Shown here one piece after another: positions 35,624-43,210 of a DNA stretch of 64,000 nt (its first letter is position 1; each line of letters opens with the position of its first letter). Below the pieces are notes generated by a model, which was given only the letters and a program-made list of their open reading frames with translations, was not told the DNA's origin and ran no database searches. A program made the translations under genes and the position numbers. Where the stretch lies: the NCBI GenBank assembly GCA_947167745.1, contig CAMVJE010000003.1, forward strand, positions 1 through 64,000, written 5' to 3'. This DNA is from an uncultured Treponema sp. Lineage in GTDB: Bacteria; Spirochaetota; Spirochaetia; Treponematales; Treponemataceae.

Positions 35624-35781
35624 AAAAAAAACGGCGCGAAGGAGTGAAACGGCTTACGAAAACACTCGTTTTGTGCTGCCGCGTAAGCGGCAAACGTATA
35701 TAGTTACAGGCACAAAACGCGTGTAGCAGGCTAGCCTGCGGTTTCGATGAGCCGTTATCACGACTGGGAGCCGTTTTTTTT
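35624..35781 (+). ncRNA. Candidate structured RNA, five helices, terminator-like end
   Basis: P1 pairs 35624-35635 with 35770-35781 (12 bp, A8 CGGC with GCCG T8). P2 pairs AACGGCT (35648-35654) with AGCCGTT (35750-35756). P3 pairs 35663-35676 with 35710-35723 (13 of 14). P4 is TGCCGC-GTAA-GCGGCA at 35677-35692 with a GNRA loop. P5 is GCAGG-CTAG-CCTGC at 35726-35739. The GNRA loop favours the plus strand. ACGGC and AGCCGTT each occur twice, so P1 and P2 can swap partners. I do not recognise the class. It lies between lysA and the S1 gene. Confidence 0.6.
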
Positions 35782-35798
35782 GTTCTATCTAGTTGATT

Positions 35799-36911
35799 TT
35801 ATTTTTTTAGCAAAGCTGCGAATGGATTGTATGTATCTCCATCGTCGTCGTTTGCGTGGGCTCTCATGTATGCGCTTGCGTCGTCTTCTTCCTCGTCGCT
35901 TTCACCTGCCGGCTCAAGGCTGATTCTCTTTTCGCCTGCATCGATTTTCTGAACGACGACTTCCATTGTGTCACCGACCTTGAACTTCTTTGAGAGGTTT
36001 GTTTTGTCGTTTACGTCGCGCAAAAGGCTTACATGTACGAGGCCGTCAATTCCAGGCTTTAAGTTTACGAACAAGCCGAATGCCGCGATTCTTGCAATTT
36101 TGCCTGTAAATTTGTCGCCGGGCTTAATAGAGGAAACTTCATCCCACGGATCTTTTTCAAGCTCTTTCATGCTCAAAGAAACTTTTGAACGCTCAGGCTT
36201 TGCTGTGTTCCATTCAGCCTTGATGATTTTTGCTTCGATTTTCTGGCCAACGCTCAGAACTTCTGAAACATCGTTTACGCGTGCGTGAGAAATCTCTGAG
36301 ATTGGAAGAAGTGCCTGGAATCCGCTCAAATCAATGAATGCGCCGTAGCTCTGCAAAGACTTTACTTCGCCTGTTACGACTGAGCCTACAGTCAGCTTTT
36401 CTGCAAGAGAGTTGACTTTGTTGACTTCTGCCTCTTCCTCAACTTTTCGGTTGGATACGATAATGTTTTTTCCTTCGTTCTTGAACTCCGTGATGATGAA
36501 AGTCATGTTGCGGCCTACGTATTCACCAGGCTCCAGACGGTTTTTGTAGCCCATCTGAGAGTAGGGGCAGAATGCTCTGGTGTTACCGATTTTGACTTCG
36601 AATCCGCCTTTAATTTCGGCTGTGACATTGCCTTCGACAGGCAGGCTTGTGTTGAAGGCGCTTTCGAGAACATTTTTATCAGCATTTTCGCCCTTCAAGC
36701 GGGTGGTGAAGTGAAGCTCGTCCCGGTTTGATGAAACAAAATAGACTTTGATTTTGTCCCCTTCTTTGACTGTACAGTTTCCGTCTTTGTCAATAAATTC
36801 TGCCTTTTCAACAAAACCTTCGCTTTTTAATCCTAAATCAATAAAAACCGTATCATTAGAAATCTGAACGACCGTGGTCTCAACTTCCTGCCCGATTTCA
36901 AATCCTTTCAT
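35799..36911 (-). CDS. S1 RNA-binding protein (ribosomal protein S1-like)
   Basis: 370 aa with four S1 OB-fold repeats at about 6-75, 92-158, 178-250 and 262-335, then an acidic tail (SDEEEDDAS). Repeat 3 (GEVKSLQSYGAFIDLSGFQALLPISEISH) is the most canonical. E. coli S1 has six repeats, so this is a short form as in several non-proteobacterial phyla. It may bring mRNA to the ribosome, which matters if many messages lack Shine-Dalgarno sites. GGGG precedes its ATG and TTGAAA/TATATA lies upstream. Confidence 0.85.
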   Translation of the reverse strand: MKGFEIGQEVETTVVQISNDTVFIDLGLKSEGFVEKAEFIDKDGNCTVKEGDKIKVYFVSSNRDELHFTTRLKGENADKNVLESAFNTSLPVEGNVTAEIKGGFEVKIGNTRAFCPYSQMGYKNRLEPGEYVGRNMTFIITEFKNEGKNIIVSNRKVEEEAEVNKVNSLAEKLTVGSVVTGEVKSLQSYGAFIDLSGFQALLPISEISHARVNDVSEVLSVGQKIEAKIIKAEWNTAKPERSKVSLSMKELEKDPWDEVSSIKPGDKFTGKIARIAAFGLFVNLKPGIDGLVHVSLLRDVNDKTNLSKKFKVGDTMEVVVQKIDAGEKRISLEPAGESDEEEDDASAYMRAHANDDDGDTYNPFAALLKK

Positions 36912-36970
36912 ATTTTTCCCCTATATAAAAGCCATTGAGGAAATTTCAATTTCCGAATTGGCGTTTTAGA

Positions 36971-37071
36971 CCACTTCGTAATGTAATTAGAAGTGGCAGT
37001 TTATAAAGCAAGTTTCCAACGGAAACTTGTCAGGATAAAAAACAGACGAAATTTTAGTCTGTTTTTTATCC
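36971..37071. other. Cluster of three hairpins
   Basis: Three perfect hairpins follow each other: CCACTTC/GAAGTGG (36971-36996), CAAGTTTCC/GGAAACTTG with loop AAC (37009-37029) and a 15-bp stem GGATAAAAAACAGAC/GTCTGTTTTTTATCC (37033-37071). The last has T runs on both strands and can act as a terminator. They fall in the 300-bp gap between the histidine phosphatase and S1 genes, where no gene is seen. Confidence 0.7.
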
Positions 37072-37096
37072 ACAACTCCTTTCATAGTTATCCACA
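37066..37096 (+). promoter_or_regulatory. Two consensus DnaA-box sequences
   Basis: TTATCCACA occurs at 37066-37074 and 37088-37096 in the same orientation, 22 bp apart. Both match the TTATNCACA DnaA box. No dnaA, dnaN or AT-rich unwinding region is close, so an origin is not claimed. The second box merges into the CACAGAT repeat. Confidence 0.4.
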
Positions 37097-37213
37097 GGTG
37101 AACACAGATTACCACAGATTTTTTGTTTTGTTAATCGAAAGTTTTTCGTGTTTATACGAATATTTTTCGCACGTAAAATATTCAATCTGTGACATCTGTG
37201 TAATCTGTGGTTT
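37094..37213. repeat. CACAGAT-type inverted repeat element
   Basis: The left arm (37094-37121, ACAGGTGAACACAGATTACC and on) and the right arm (37182-37213) are inverted around a loop with CGAAAG and CGTAAAA words. The right arm touches the stop codon of the histidine phosphatase gene. Confidence 0.8.
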
Positions 37214-37778
37214 AAAATTTATATTCCAAAAGCTGACAGTTTGTGATTCCGAAAGCCCCGAATTCTTCGTTGGTCATGTCGTAAAAATATGAGTTTACCA
37301 CGCGGGAAAGCCCATTGTGTGCTACCAGAAGGAAAGTAATGCCTGTTTTACGACTTTCTTCTGTAAGGCGGTCAAGAAGATTGTAAATTCTCTGGGCTGT
37401 TTTCATGTAAGACTCGCCGCCAAGTTCCCGTCCGTAAGACATTGCGAATGTTGTGAGGGAAGCGCGGAAGTCTGGAGATTCACGGCTTTTGTCCTCGTAG
37501 CTTCCGAAATTTCTCTCAATCAGAAGAGGCTCTTCCTCTGCAGGAATTCCCGTAATCTCTGAAATGTGTAGGGCTGTGTTTTTTGCCCGGGAGAGGGGAG
37601 AGTATAAGATTTTATCGATTCTAATATCTCCGTTTTCGATTTTTGATTTGATTTCATTTCCCAGTCTGACAGCCTGCTCGTGGCCATTTTCTGTAAGGGC
37701 AACTTCCCTTGCGCCGCAGACCAGTTTTTTGGTGTTTGTGAAGGTCTCTCCGTGGCGTGTAAAGTAAATTGTAGACAT
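37212..37778 (-). CDS. Histidine phosphatase family protein
   Basis: 188 aa. The catalytic RHGE is at residues 8-11 (FTRHGETFTN) and the second His is in LVAHNGLSRVV. The family includes phosphoglycerate mutases and broad phosphatases such as alpha-ribazole phosphatase; specificity is not evident. TACAAT ends 6 nt before the ATG, without a Shine-Dalgarno. Confidence 0.85.
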   Translation of the reverse strand: MSTIYFTRHGETFTNTKKLVCGAREVALTENGHEQAVRLGNEIKSKIENGDIRIDKILYSPLSRAKNTALHISEITGIPAEEEPLLIERNFGSYEDKSRESPDFRASLTTFAMSYGRELGGESYMKTAQRIYNLLDRLTEESRKTGITFLLVAHNGLSRVVNSYFYDMTNEEFGAFGITNCQLLEYKF

Positions 37779-37784
37779 GCGAAT

Positions 37785-37790
37785 ATTGTA
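37785..37790 (-). promoter_or_regulatory. -10 box of the histidine phosphatase gene
   Basis: TACAAT on the minus strand ends exactly 6 nt before the ATG at 37778. Confidence 0.5.
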
Positions 37791-37823
37791 TATAAAAAAA
37801 GAGAAAATGAAAATGTATTTGAG

Positions 37824-37920
37824 AAAATGTGTTAAAAGTGCTTGAAATGCGAAAAAATGTACAAAATAGCAAAAAAATGCATGAAATCTAATTGACAGAA
37901 AAAAATGAATTCATTATTGT
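37824..37920 (+). promoter_or_regulatory. Promoter with phased A-tracts upstream
   Basis: TTGACA (37892-37897), 17 bp, then TATTGT (37915-37920) drives the outer membrane protein gene. Seven A-tracts centred at about 37825, 37835, 37846, 37854, 37864, 37874 and 37885 are spaced by one helical turn, which predicts curved DNA or an UP element. A GTTAGC/GCTAAC hairpin (37935-37950) would lie near the 5' end of the mRNA. Confidence 0.6.
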
Positions 37921-37981
37921 TTCTGCAATGTTTGGTTAGCTATTGCTAACAAGACAGAATAGAAAAAATAGGTGGTCTTAT

Positions 37982-39124
37982 ATGAAAAAGATTCTTTCTA
38001 CTATGGCCGTACTTGCCGCTGTTTTGTGGAGTGCAGGTGCAGAAGTTAAGTTTTCCTTCTACAACAAATTGTATGAAGAGGATCCGTTTATTCAACATTA
38101 TGAGAAGGGAAAAGACGGAACTAGTGAACCTGAAACTGTAAAAGATTTCATGGGTGTCGCTAACCGAATGTATTTTGAAGTCTTCACGGATCGTGTTGAT
38201 GCCATGATTAAAGCTGACTTCAAGCTTGATGATAACACTGATACAAATCATTTGTACCTTGCAGGCCGTGTCAAAGACTGGTCTCTCGAATTCCGGCCGA
38301 TTGAGATGGTTTCCCTCAACTTGCACACTGGTATTTTCGCAGATGGTTCGTATCTTCCTATTTACGATGATAATGTTAATGCCGCTAATATCGGTAGCGA
38401 TGGCTTTACGGTAACAGTCCGCCCAGTTAAAGGTCTTCGGCTTGCCGCTTCTGCTCCTTTTGGTTTGGGGCAGGATACATGGAGTGATAAGAACTACCTC
38501 AATGGTGATAAAGATAAAGGTGAGGCAAATCCTTTTGATGTAAGATTAGGCGCTATTTATGAGCAGGAATTGTTCCAGATTGGTCTTGCCGCCCATGATA
38601 TTGCAGACAGTGATGAGCGCCAGTTTGGTTCTTATGTCAATCTTCCAACACTTTTTGGACTTTCTGATGCGGTGACTATAGGTGCAGGTTTTGCACATTC
38701 TGAGTCTATCCGTTCAGTTGTTCCAGACCATGATACTATCAGTCTTGGACACATTGAAGGCGATGTCTATTACAAAAATCTTCTCAACGCCTATGCCGTT
38801 GTTGAGCTTGAGAAATTCGCTGTTTCTGCGGAAGCTGCCTATAATTTTAGCGATGACAACACACAGGCTATTTATGACCTTTATTCAGCCGCATCCCTTT
38901 CATTTTCTTTGACTGATAATTTGACGGCAGGCATCGTCGGAAAACTTCTTTCTGACATCAAATCTGAAGCCACTAAAAATGAAAACATCCTCTTAGGCGG
39001 CATCGGACTTGAATATGATGCAAACGAAAATCACACCCTTGGAATCGAATTTGATGTCGCTAAACAGGATAAAGACTGGTCTCTTGCCGTTCCTCTGTTC
39101 TGGAAATATCACATCGACAATTAG
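37982..39124 (+). CDS. Putative outer membrane beta-barrel protein
   Basis: 380 aa with a signal peptide (1-20, cleaved after AGA). The rest is a series of amphipathic strands such as VDAMIKADFKLDD, WSLEFRPIEMVSLNLHTG and HTLGIEFDVAKQDKDWSLAVPLFWKY, with the aromatic-rich C terminus expected of porins. The function is not recognised. AGGTGG lies before ATG 37982. The strong promoter and 5' hairpin suggest high expression. The stop codon overlaps the convergent nudC stop (TTAG). Confidence 0.7.
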   Translation: MKKILSTMAVLAAVLWSAGAEVKFSFYNKLYEEDPFIQHYEKGKDGTSEPETVKDFMGVANRMYFEVFTDRVDAMIKADFKLDDNTDTNHLYLAGRVKDWSLEFRPIEMVSLNLHTGIFADGSYLPIYDDNVNAANIGSDGFTVTVRPVKGLRLAASAPFGLGQDTWSDKNYLNGDKDKGEANPFDVRLGAIYEQELFQIGLAAHDIADSDERQFGSYVNLPTLFGLSDAVTIGAGFAHSESIRSVVPDHDTISLGHIEGDVYYKNLLNAYAVVELEKFAVSAEAAYNFSDDNTQAIYDLYSAASLSFSLTDNLTAGIVGKLLSDIKSEATKNENILLGGIGLEYDANENHTLGIEFDVAKQDKDWSLAVPLFWKYHIDN

Positions 39125-39960
39125 TCAAATTCACCGTTAATTAAATTGTGAGCTACGCTGCCCGGTCCTGGTACTTTGGGCAGCTTTTCTCTTTTAAACC
39201 ACTGGGCATCTTTTAACTCGTCTTCCTGAATTTTTATTTCGCCACTTTCGTATTCAGCACGGAAAGCCAGCATAAGTTGATCGGGGAAGGGCCAGGCCTG
39301 ACTGCCTACATAGCGTATATTTTTGACTTTAAGACCTGTTTCTTCAAGTACTTCACGGCGGACTGCATTTTCGATAGTTTCGCCCATTTCAACGAAGCCT
39401 GCGATGCAGGAATACATGCCATCGCTTCGGTTTTTATGCTGGGCAAGAAGAATTTCGTCTCCTTTGCTTACAAGTGTAATTATTGCAGGTTCCAGTTGAG
39501 GAAAATACTGCTTTCCGCAGTGAATGCATGTTCTGGCGGTGAAGTATTCATCGTCTTTTAAGGGCGCACCGCATTTGGCACAGAAGCGTTTGTCATTTTT
39601 GAAGTTGAGTAAACCTCTTGCTCTGGCGGCCAGCCCGGCAAGTTCTGCCCCAGAAATTTTTTTTGATTCATCAGTGATACTTACAAAATCGTCAATTTGA
39701 TTGATTCTGCGCATTTTATGGAAAAATTCCCGCAAAGGAATATCTGTACAGCCGGCTGGATTGGGCGTATCCTTTTCAAGGAGCATAGCAGAGTAGCCGT
39801 ATTCCATTTCGGCAAACCAGTCTTCGGCAACATTCATCTCAAGGCATTTGCGAACGACGCTTTCATCTGGCAAAGAGTCTCCTTGAAGGAGAATTGAATT
39901 TTCGCGGAAAATAAAGTGAATCTCACAAAAAACATTCATCTGGTTAGAAATCATCGGCAT
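39121..39960 (-). CDS. nudC: NADH pyrophosphatase NudC (NAD-RNA decapping type)
   Basis: 279 aa. A zinc ribbon (CAKCGAP...CIHCGKQ) precedes the Nudix box GFVEMGETIENAVRREVLEETGL. SQAWPFP matches the NudC-specific SQPWPFP motif that directs NADH specificity. It hydrolyses NADH and, in characterised members, removes NAD caps from RNA. ATG 39960 is chosen because TATACT ends 6 nt upstream. The open frame beyond it crosses the promoter. Confidence 0.9.
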   Translation of the reverse strand: MPMISNQMNVFCEIHFIFRENSILLQGDSLPDESVVRKCLEMNVAEDWFAEMEYGYSAMLLEKDTPNPAGCTDIPLREFFHKMRRINQIDDFVSITDESKKISGAELAGLAARARGLLNFKNDKRFCAKCGAPLKDDEYFTARTCIHCGKQYFPQLEPAIITLVSKGDEILLAQHKNRSDGMYSCIAGFVEMGETIENAVRREVLEETGLKVKNIRYVGSQAWPFPDQLMLAFRAEYESGEIKIQEDELKDAQWFKREKLPKVPGPGSVAHNLINGEFD

Positions 39961-39966
39961 AATTAA

Positions 39967-39995
39967 AGTATAAGTCCGAAATCTTGAAAAAGCAA
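39967..39995 (-). promoter_or_regulatory. nudC promoter, leaderless type
   Basis: On the minus strand TTGCTT, a 17-bp spacer and TATACT end exactly 6 nt before the nudC ATG. Confidence 0.6.
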
Positions 39996-40031
39996 AGAAA
40001 AATGTGTTATTCTTTTTGCCACGAGGTAAAT

Positions 40032-40529
40032 ATGAAAGTTGCAATTTTTTTTGGCTCAAAATCTGATACAGATACAATGAAAAAGGCCACCGATGTCCTT
40101 AAGGAATTTGGTGTCGATTATAAAGCATACATTCTTTCGGCTCACCGCGCTGGCGCTCTTTTGCATGAGACAGTCAAAAAGGTGGAGCAGGAGGGTTGCG
40201 AGGTTATTATCGCCGGGGCAGGTCTTGCAGCAGCGCTTCCGGGGGTAATTGCAGGGGCTACGACACTCCCTGTAATCGGTGTTCCTTTGGAGTGCATCAA
40301 TCCTGGAAAATCAAACGGGCTTGGCGGTATGGACGCTCTCCTTTCTATCGTTCAAATGCCTCCGCAGATTCCGGTCGCTACAGTGGGAATTAATTCTTCA
40401 AAAAATGCGGCCTATCTGGCTGTTCAAATTCTTTCTATTAAATATCCTGCTCTCAAAGAAAAATTACAGGCTTTCCGCAAAAAGCTGGCTGACGATGCTG
40501 CAGCCTCAGGTCTTGATGTGGAATTGTAA
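40032..40529 (+). CDS. purE: 5-(carboxyamino)imidazole / AIR carboxylase PurE
   Basis: 165 aa. FGSKSDTDTM, SAHRAGALLHE and AGAGLAAALPGVIA are PurE motifs. The T. denticola enzyme has been reported as class II, carboxylating AIR directly with CO2; SAHRAG in place of the class I SAHRTP fits that class, and no purK is seen here. GAGG precedes ATG 40032. It is divergent from nudC. Confidence 0.9.
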   Translation: MKVAIFFGSKSDTDTMKKATDVLKEFGVDYKAYILSAHRAGALLHETVKKVEQEGCEVIIAGAGLAAALPGVIAGATTLPVIGVPLECINPGKSNGLGGMDALLSIVQMPPQIPVATVGINSSKNAAYLAVQILSIKYPALKEKLQAFRKKLADDAAASGLDVEL

Positions 40530-40703
40530 GTATTTTTTGGAACTCTCTATATGTACCTATATACATGGGATGAATCCTAAAATAAATTTAATTTTTTTCT
40601 CAAAAAAACTAGAATTTTCTTATTGATTGCGGTAGACTTTTCCAAAATTGTCTGGCGTATGCCGGGCTAAAAAATTCGTTATTTTAAACGAGGGAATAAA
40701 ATT

Positions 40704-41621
40704 ATGAAGAAGTTTATTAAATTAGGTGTGCTCGCACTTGTGGCTGGATCATTGTGCTTCATGGGATGTAAAAACAATGATGATGATCAAAATTCTGTTG
40801 TTCAGGGCAGTGGAAACAATAAATCTATTGATTATTATAACAATGGAGAGGCAGATGAATCTTGCCGTGGTTATAGTACAACTGCATTGAAACACCATGG
40901 CGAATTGGTGCGCTTTACGCTTAAAGATTCAAACGGAACTACAACTAAAGACTATTCAGAACATGCTGACAAAACCTATGGTGGCGTTATGGGATTCATC
41001 TGGGATCTTTCAATTGCTAATGCAGATGATAAAACATCAAAAAGAAATTTCTTTGTTGTAGGGCTTTCAGTTGGTTCTGATGGTTCTGACACTACAAAAG
41101 TAAAGTATTATGTTTCCAGATATTTTAATGTTACAGATATTTATGCAAAAAACTTCGGTGCCGAAGCCGCAAATAAAGTGACTAGTCCATCAGCTTTAAA
41201 TGTTACAAATGGAACAACTTGCGAAATGGTTATTTCAGATTTTACAGAACTTTCAGGTATCACTACAAATGACTCTAAACTTGTTATTTGGGCAGATATT
41301 TATCCAACTCTGATTTCAGGAAAGACTCACACTGCTGGAACTCAGGACAAGGAAGCTGATTATACTGGTGGTTGGACAATCGATTTCTATAAGGGAACTG
41401 CCGACAGTGATACTCTTGGTGCTAAGATCACCACAGTTGATATTTCGGCAGAAAAAACCGGGTATATTGCAGGTACAGAAACAGAGGATTCTGCAAACAA
41501 AAAGCTGCATATTCCACAGAATTACATGGCATGCTATGCAAATGTCTATAATAAAAAACGTGTAACAGGTGAATGGTATCTTAAAAAAGACTACTTTGTT
41601 GATAACATCGTAGAAGAGTAA
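40704..41621 (+). CDS. Hypothetical lipoprotein
   Basis: 305 aa with a lipoprotein signal peptide (KLGVLALVAGSLCFMGC, Cys about 22). The mature part is rich in Thr, Ser and Asp and looks beta-structured. It is not recognised. GAGGG precedes the ATG, and a terminator follows the stop, so it is monocistronic. Confidence 0.65.
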   Translation: MKKFIKLGVLALVAGSLCFMGCKNNDDDQNSVVQGSGNNKSIDYYNNGEADESCRGYSTTALKHHGELVRFTLKDSNGTTTKDYSEHADKTYGGVMGFIWDLSIANADDKTSKRNFFVVGLSVGSDGSDTTKVKYYVSRYFNVTDIYAKNFGAEAANKVTSPSALNVTNGTTCEMVISDFTELSGITTNDSKLVIWADIYPTLISGKTHTAGTQDKEADYTGGWTIDFYKGTADSDTLGAKITTVDISAEKTGYIAGTETEDSANKKLHIPQNYMACYANVYNKKRVTGEWYLKKDYFVDNIVEE

Positions 41622-41648
41622 ATCGGATTTTAGCAATTAATTATAATA

Positions 41649-41683
41649 AAGGCTGTTCAAAAAATATTGGGCAGCTTTTTTTT
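41649..41683 (+). terminator. Terminator of the lipoprotein gene
   Basis: An AAGGCTGTTC...GGGCAGCTT stem (one bulge, G.T pairs) is followed by eight T residues. Confidence 0.8.
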
Positions 41684-41699
41684 GTATATAAAAGGGTAA

Positions 41700-41729
41700 A
41701 AAAAATCCCCGTGCTTTAAAAGTACGGGG
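41700..41729 (-). terminator. Terminator of the LEA-like gene
   Basis: A 10-bp stem (CCCCGTGCTT at 41707-41716 with AAGTACGGGG at 41720-41729) has a TAA loop. On the minus strand it is followed by ATTTTTTTT. Confidence 0.85.
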
Positions 41730-41751
41730 GAAATGGACTTAAAAAGTATAA

Positions 41752-42018
41752 TTATTTAGGATCGAGAACATCTTTAGCTGCTGTTGCGGCTTTATCGATT
41801 CCTTCTTTTGCTTTTTCTGCTACTGCGTCTGCAGTGTTTTTTGCTGCGTCTTCAGCTGCTTTTGCTGTTTCTGAGGCTGCATCTTTTGTTGCTTCTTTTA
41901 CAGCTTCTGTTGACTCTTTTGCTGTTGCTTCAACATCTTTTTTACCAGAAGCGAAAGCGAAACCTGATACGAGGAATGCGAGTGCTGAAAGCAAAGCGAG
42001 TTTTTTTACCATTTTCAT
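41752..42018 (-). CDS. Small exported Ala/Lys-rich LEA-like protein
   Basis: 88 aa from ATG 42018, which has AAGGAG 7 nt upstream. The signal peptide ends AFAFASG. The mature part is almost only Ala, Lys, Glu, Asp and Thr, arranged as 11-residue amphipathic repeats of the KEATKDAASETAKAAEDAAKN kind. This resembles group 3 LEA and apolipoprotein-like proteins. A desiccation, membrane or osmotic role is a guess. It has its own terminator. Confidence 0.7.
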   Translation of the reverse strand: MKMVKKLALLSALAFLVSGFAFASGKKDVEATAKESTEAVKEATKDAASETAKAAEDAAKNTADAVAEKAKEGIDKAATAAKDVLDPK

Positions 42019-42110
42019 AAATGACTCCTTAGTATAAGCGGTCAATTTTGTTGTTTATTTGCTCCGTAAAACAAAACTGAATTCCGTTAAAATTAATACA
42101 GTCGATTATA

Positions 42111-43121
42111 ATGATGGCAAAGTTGAATTTCAAGGTATTTTCAATATTTTTTCTCTTTATTTCCGTTTTTCCGATATCTGCCCTTGAGTTTGCATTGTCG
42201 GCTGAGCCCTATATTTCCTATTCAAAAGGGAGTATTGATGAGTGTTTGTACGATAATTCTTCAACAGGCAGAATGCTGAGCGCTTTGGAATGGGACAAAA
42301 ATATCGTTTTTTTTGGAATTAAACCTGCTTTTTCTCTGGAAAGCTTTCATTTTAACTCTGATTTTGCCTTAGCCCTTCCGGGAAATTGCGGGCAGATGCA
42401 AGATTCTGACTGGATGAACGATTCTCAACCCCAAATGAAAACAACTTACTCGGTTGGTGATAATAAGGTACTTGTAAGTTTTAAGGCAGATTTAGATTTT
42501 TCTTTTGATGTTATTTCGATAAAAGTGGCAGGAAAGAAAGTTTTCACTCTTTCACCAATGGTTAGTTTTTATTATGCCTATGATTCTTTTAAGCGGGAAA
42601 GTGCGGAAGGCTGGTATGGGCAGGCGCTTCGCTCTTCTGATGGAGGTGATCACTGGTGGTACGAAAAAGAAGCCGCTCACTTTCCCAATACTTACTGGAA
42701 TCCAGAAAAGGGCCGTTATGTCACTCAAAAACTTGCCGGAATTTCTTACAGCCAGTATTTTTACAGTTTTTATTTAGGTCCATCGCTTTTTGTCAGAGTT
42801 TCTGAGCGTTTTAGTCTTTGCATGGCTTTTCTTCTTTCTCCCTATTCTTATTCTGATGTCCTTGATATTCACCATGGAAGCGAAAATAAATACCATCAGG
42901 TCGGGCAGTCATACTGGAACTACAAAAAAATGAAAATCTCAGGGGAATTTAAAATTTCAAGACTGATTTCTTCAGTTGTTTTCATGGATGCGACTTTTTC
43001 CAATTTTACAAAAGGTTCGCTGTCAGTCAATGGGGTAAGTGTAAACTCTTATAAAACGGCTTCACGGCAGGTGTCATTTCTCATTGGTGCCGGTATTAAA
43101 TTTAATTTTATTTCTAATTAA
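42111..43121 (+). CDS. Omptin-family outer membrane protease
   Basis: 336 aa with a signal peptide (about 8-24). LSALEWDK matches the omptin SQLDWK strand. MQDSDWMNDSQP (D98, D100) matches the catalytic Asp pair of OmpT (DQDWMDSS, D83/D85). D252-I-H254 matches the D210/H212 pair. The C terminus ends in alternating aromatic strands of a 10-strand barrel. All four catalytic residues are kept, so surface proteolysis is likely. TATAAT at 42107-42112 overlaps the first ATG, so the true start is uncertain (42111, 42114 or a TTG at 42123). Confidence 0.8.
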   Translation: MMAKLNFKVFSIFFLFISVFPISALEFALSAEPYISYSKGSIDECLYDNSSTGRMLSALEWDKNIVFFGIKPAFSLESFHFNSDFALALPGNCGQMQDSDWMNDSQPQMKTTYSVGDNKVLVSFKADLDFSFDVISIKVAGKKVFTLSPMVSFYYAYDSFKRESAEGWYGQALRSSDGGDHWWYEKEAAHFPNTYWNPEKGRYVTQKLAGISYSQYFYSFYLGPSLFVRVSERFSLCMAFLLSPYSYSDVLDIHHGSENKYHQVGQSYWNYKKMKISGEFKISRLISSVVFMDATFSNFTKGSLSVNGVSVNSYKTASRQVSFLIGAGIKFNFISN

Positions 43122-43147
43122 ATTATTCCCTCGGTTTTTATATCTAA

Positions 43148-43176
43148 TTGCTTAGAAGTGCTAAAATCACTATAAT
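43148..43176 (+). promoter_or_regulatory. Promoter of purM-purN
   Basis: TTGCTT (43148-43153), 17 bp, then TATAAT (43171-43176). The mRNA would have a normal leader of about 28 nt with GGAG before ATG 43211, in contrast to the leaderless-type genes. Confidence 0.65.
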
Positions 43177-43210
43177 CTCTGCATAGAATTACTTCCTTTT
43201 GGAGATTAAA

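Noticed and set aside
37066..37096. Replication origin
   Set aside because: Only two DnaA boxes, no dnaA/dnaN neighbours and no clear unwinding element; kept only as a possible DnaA-binding site.
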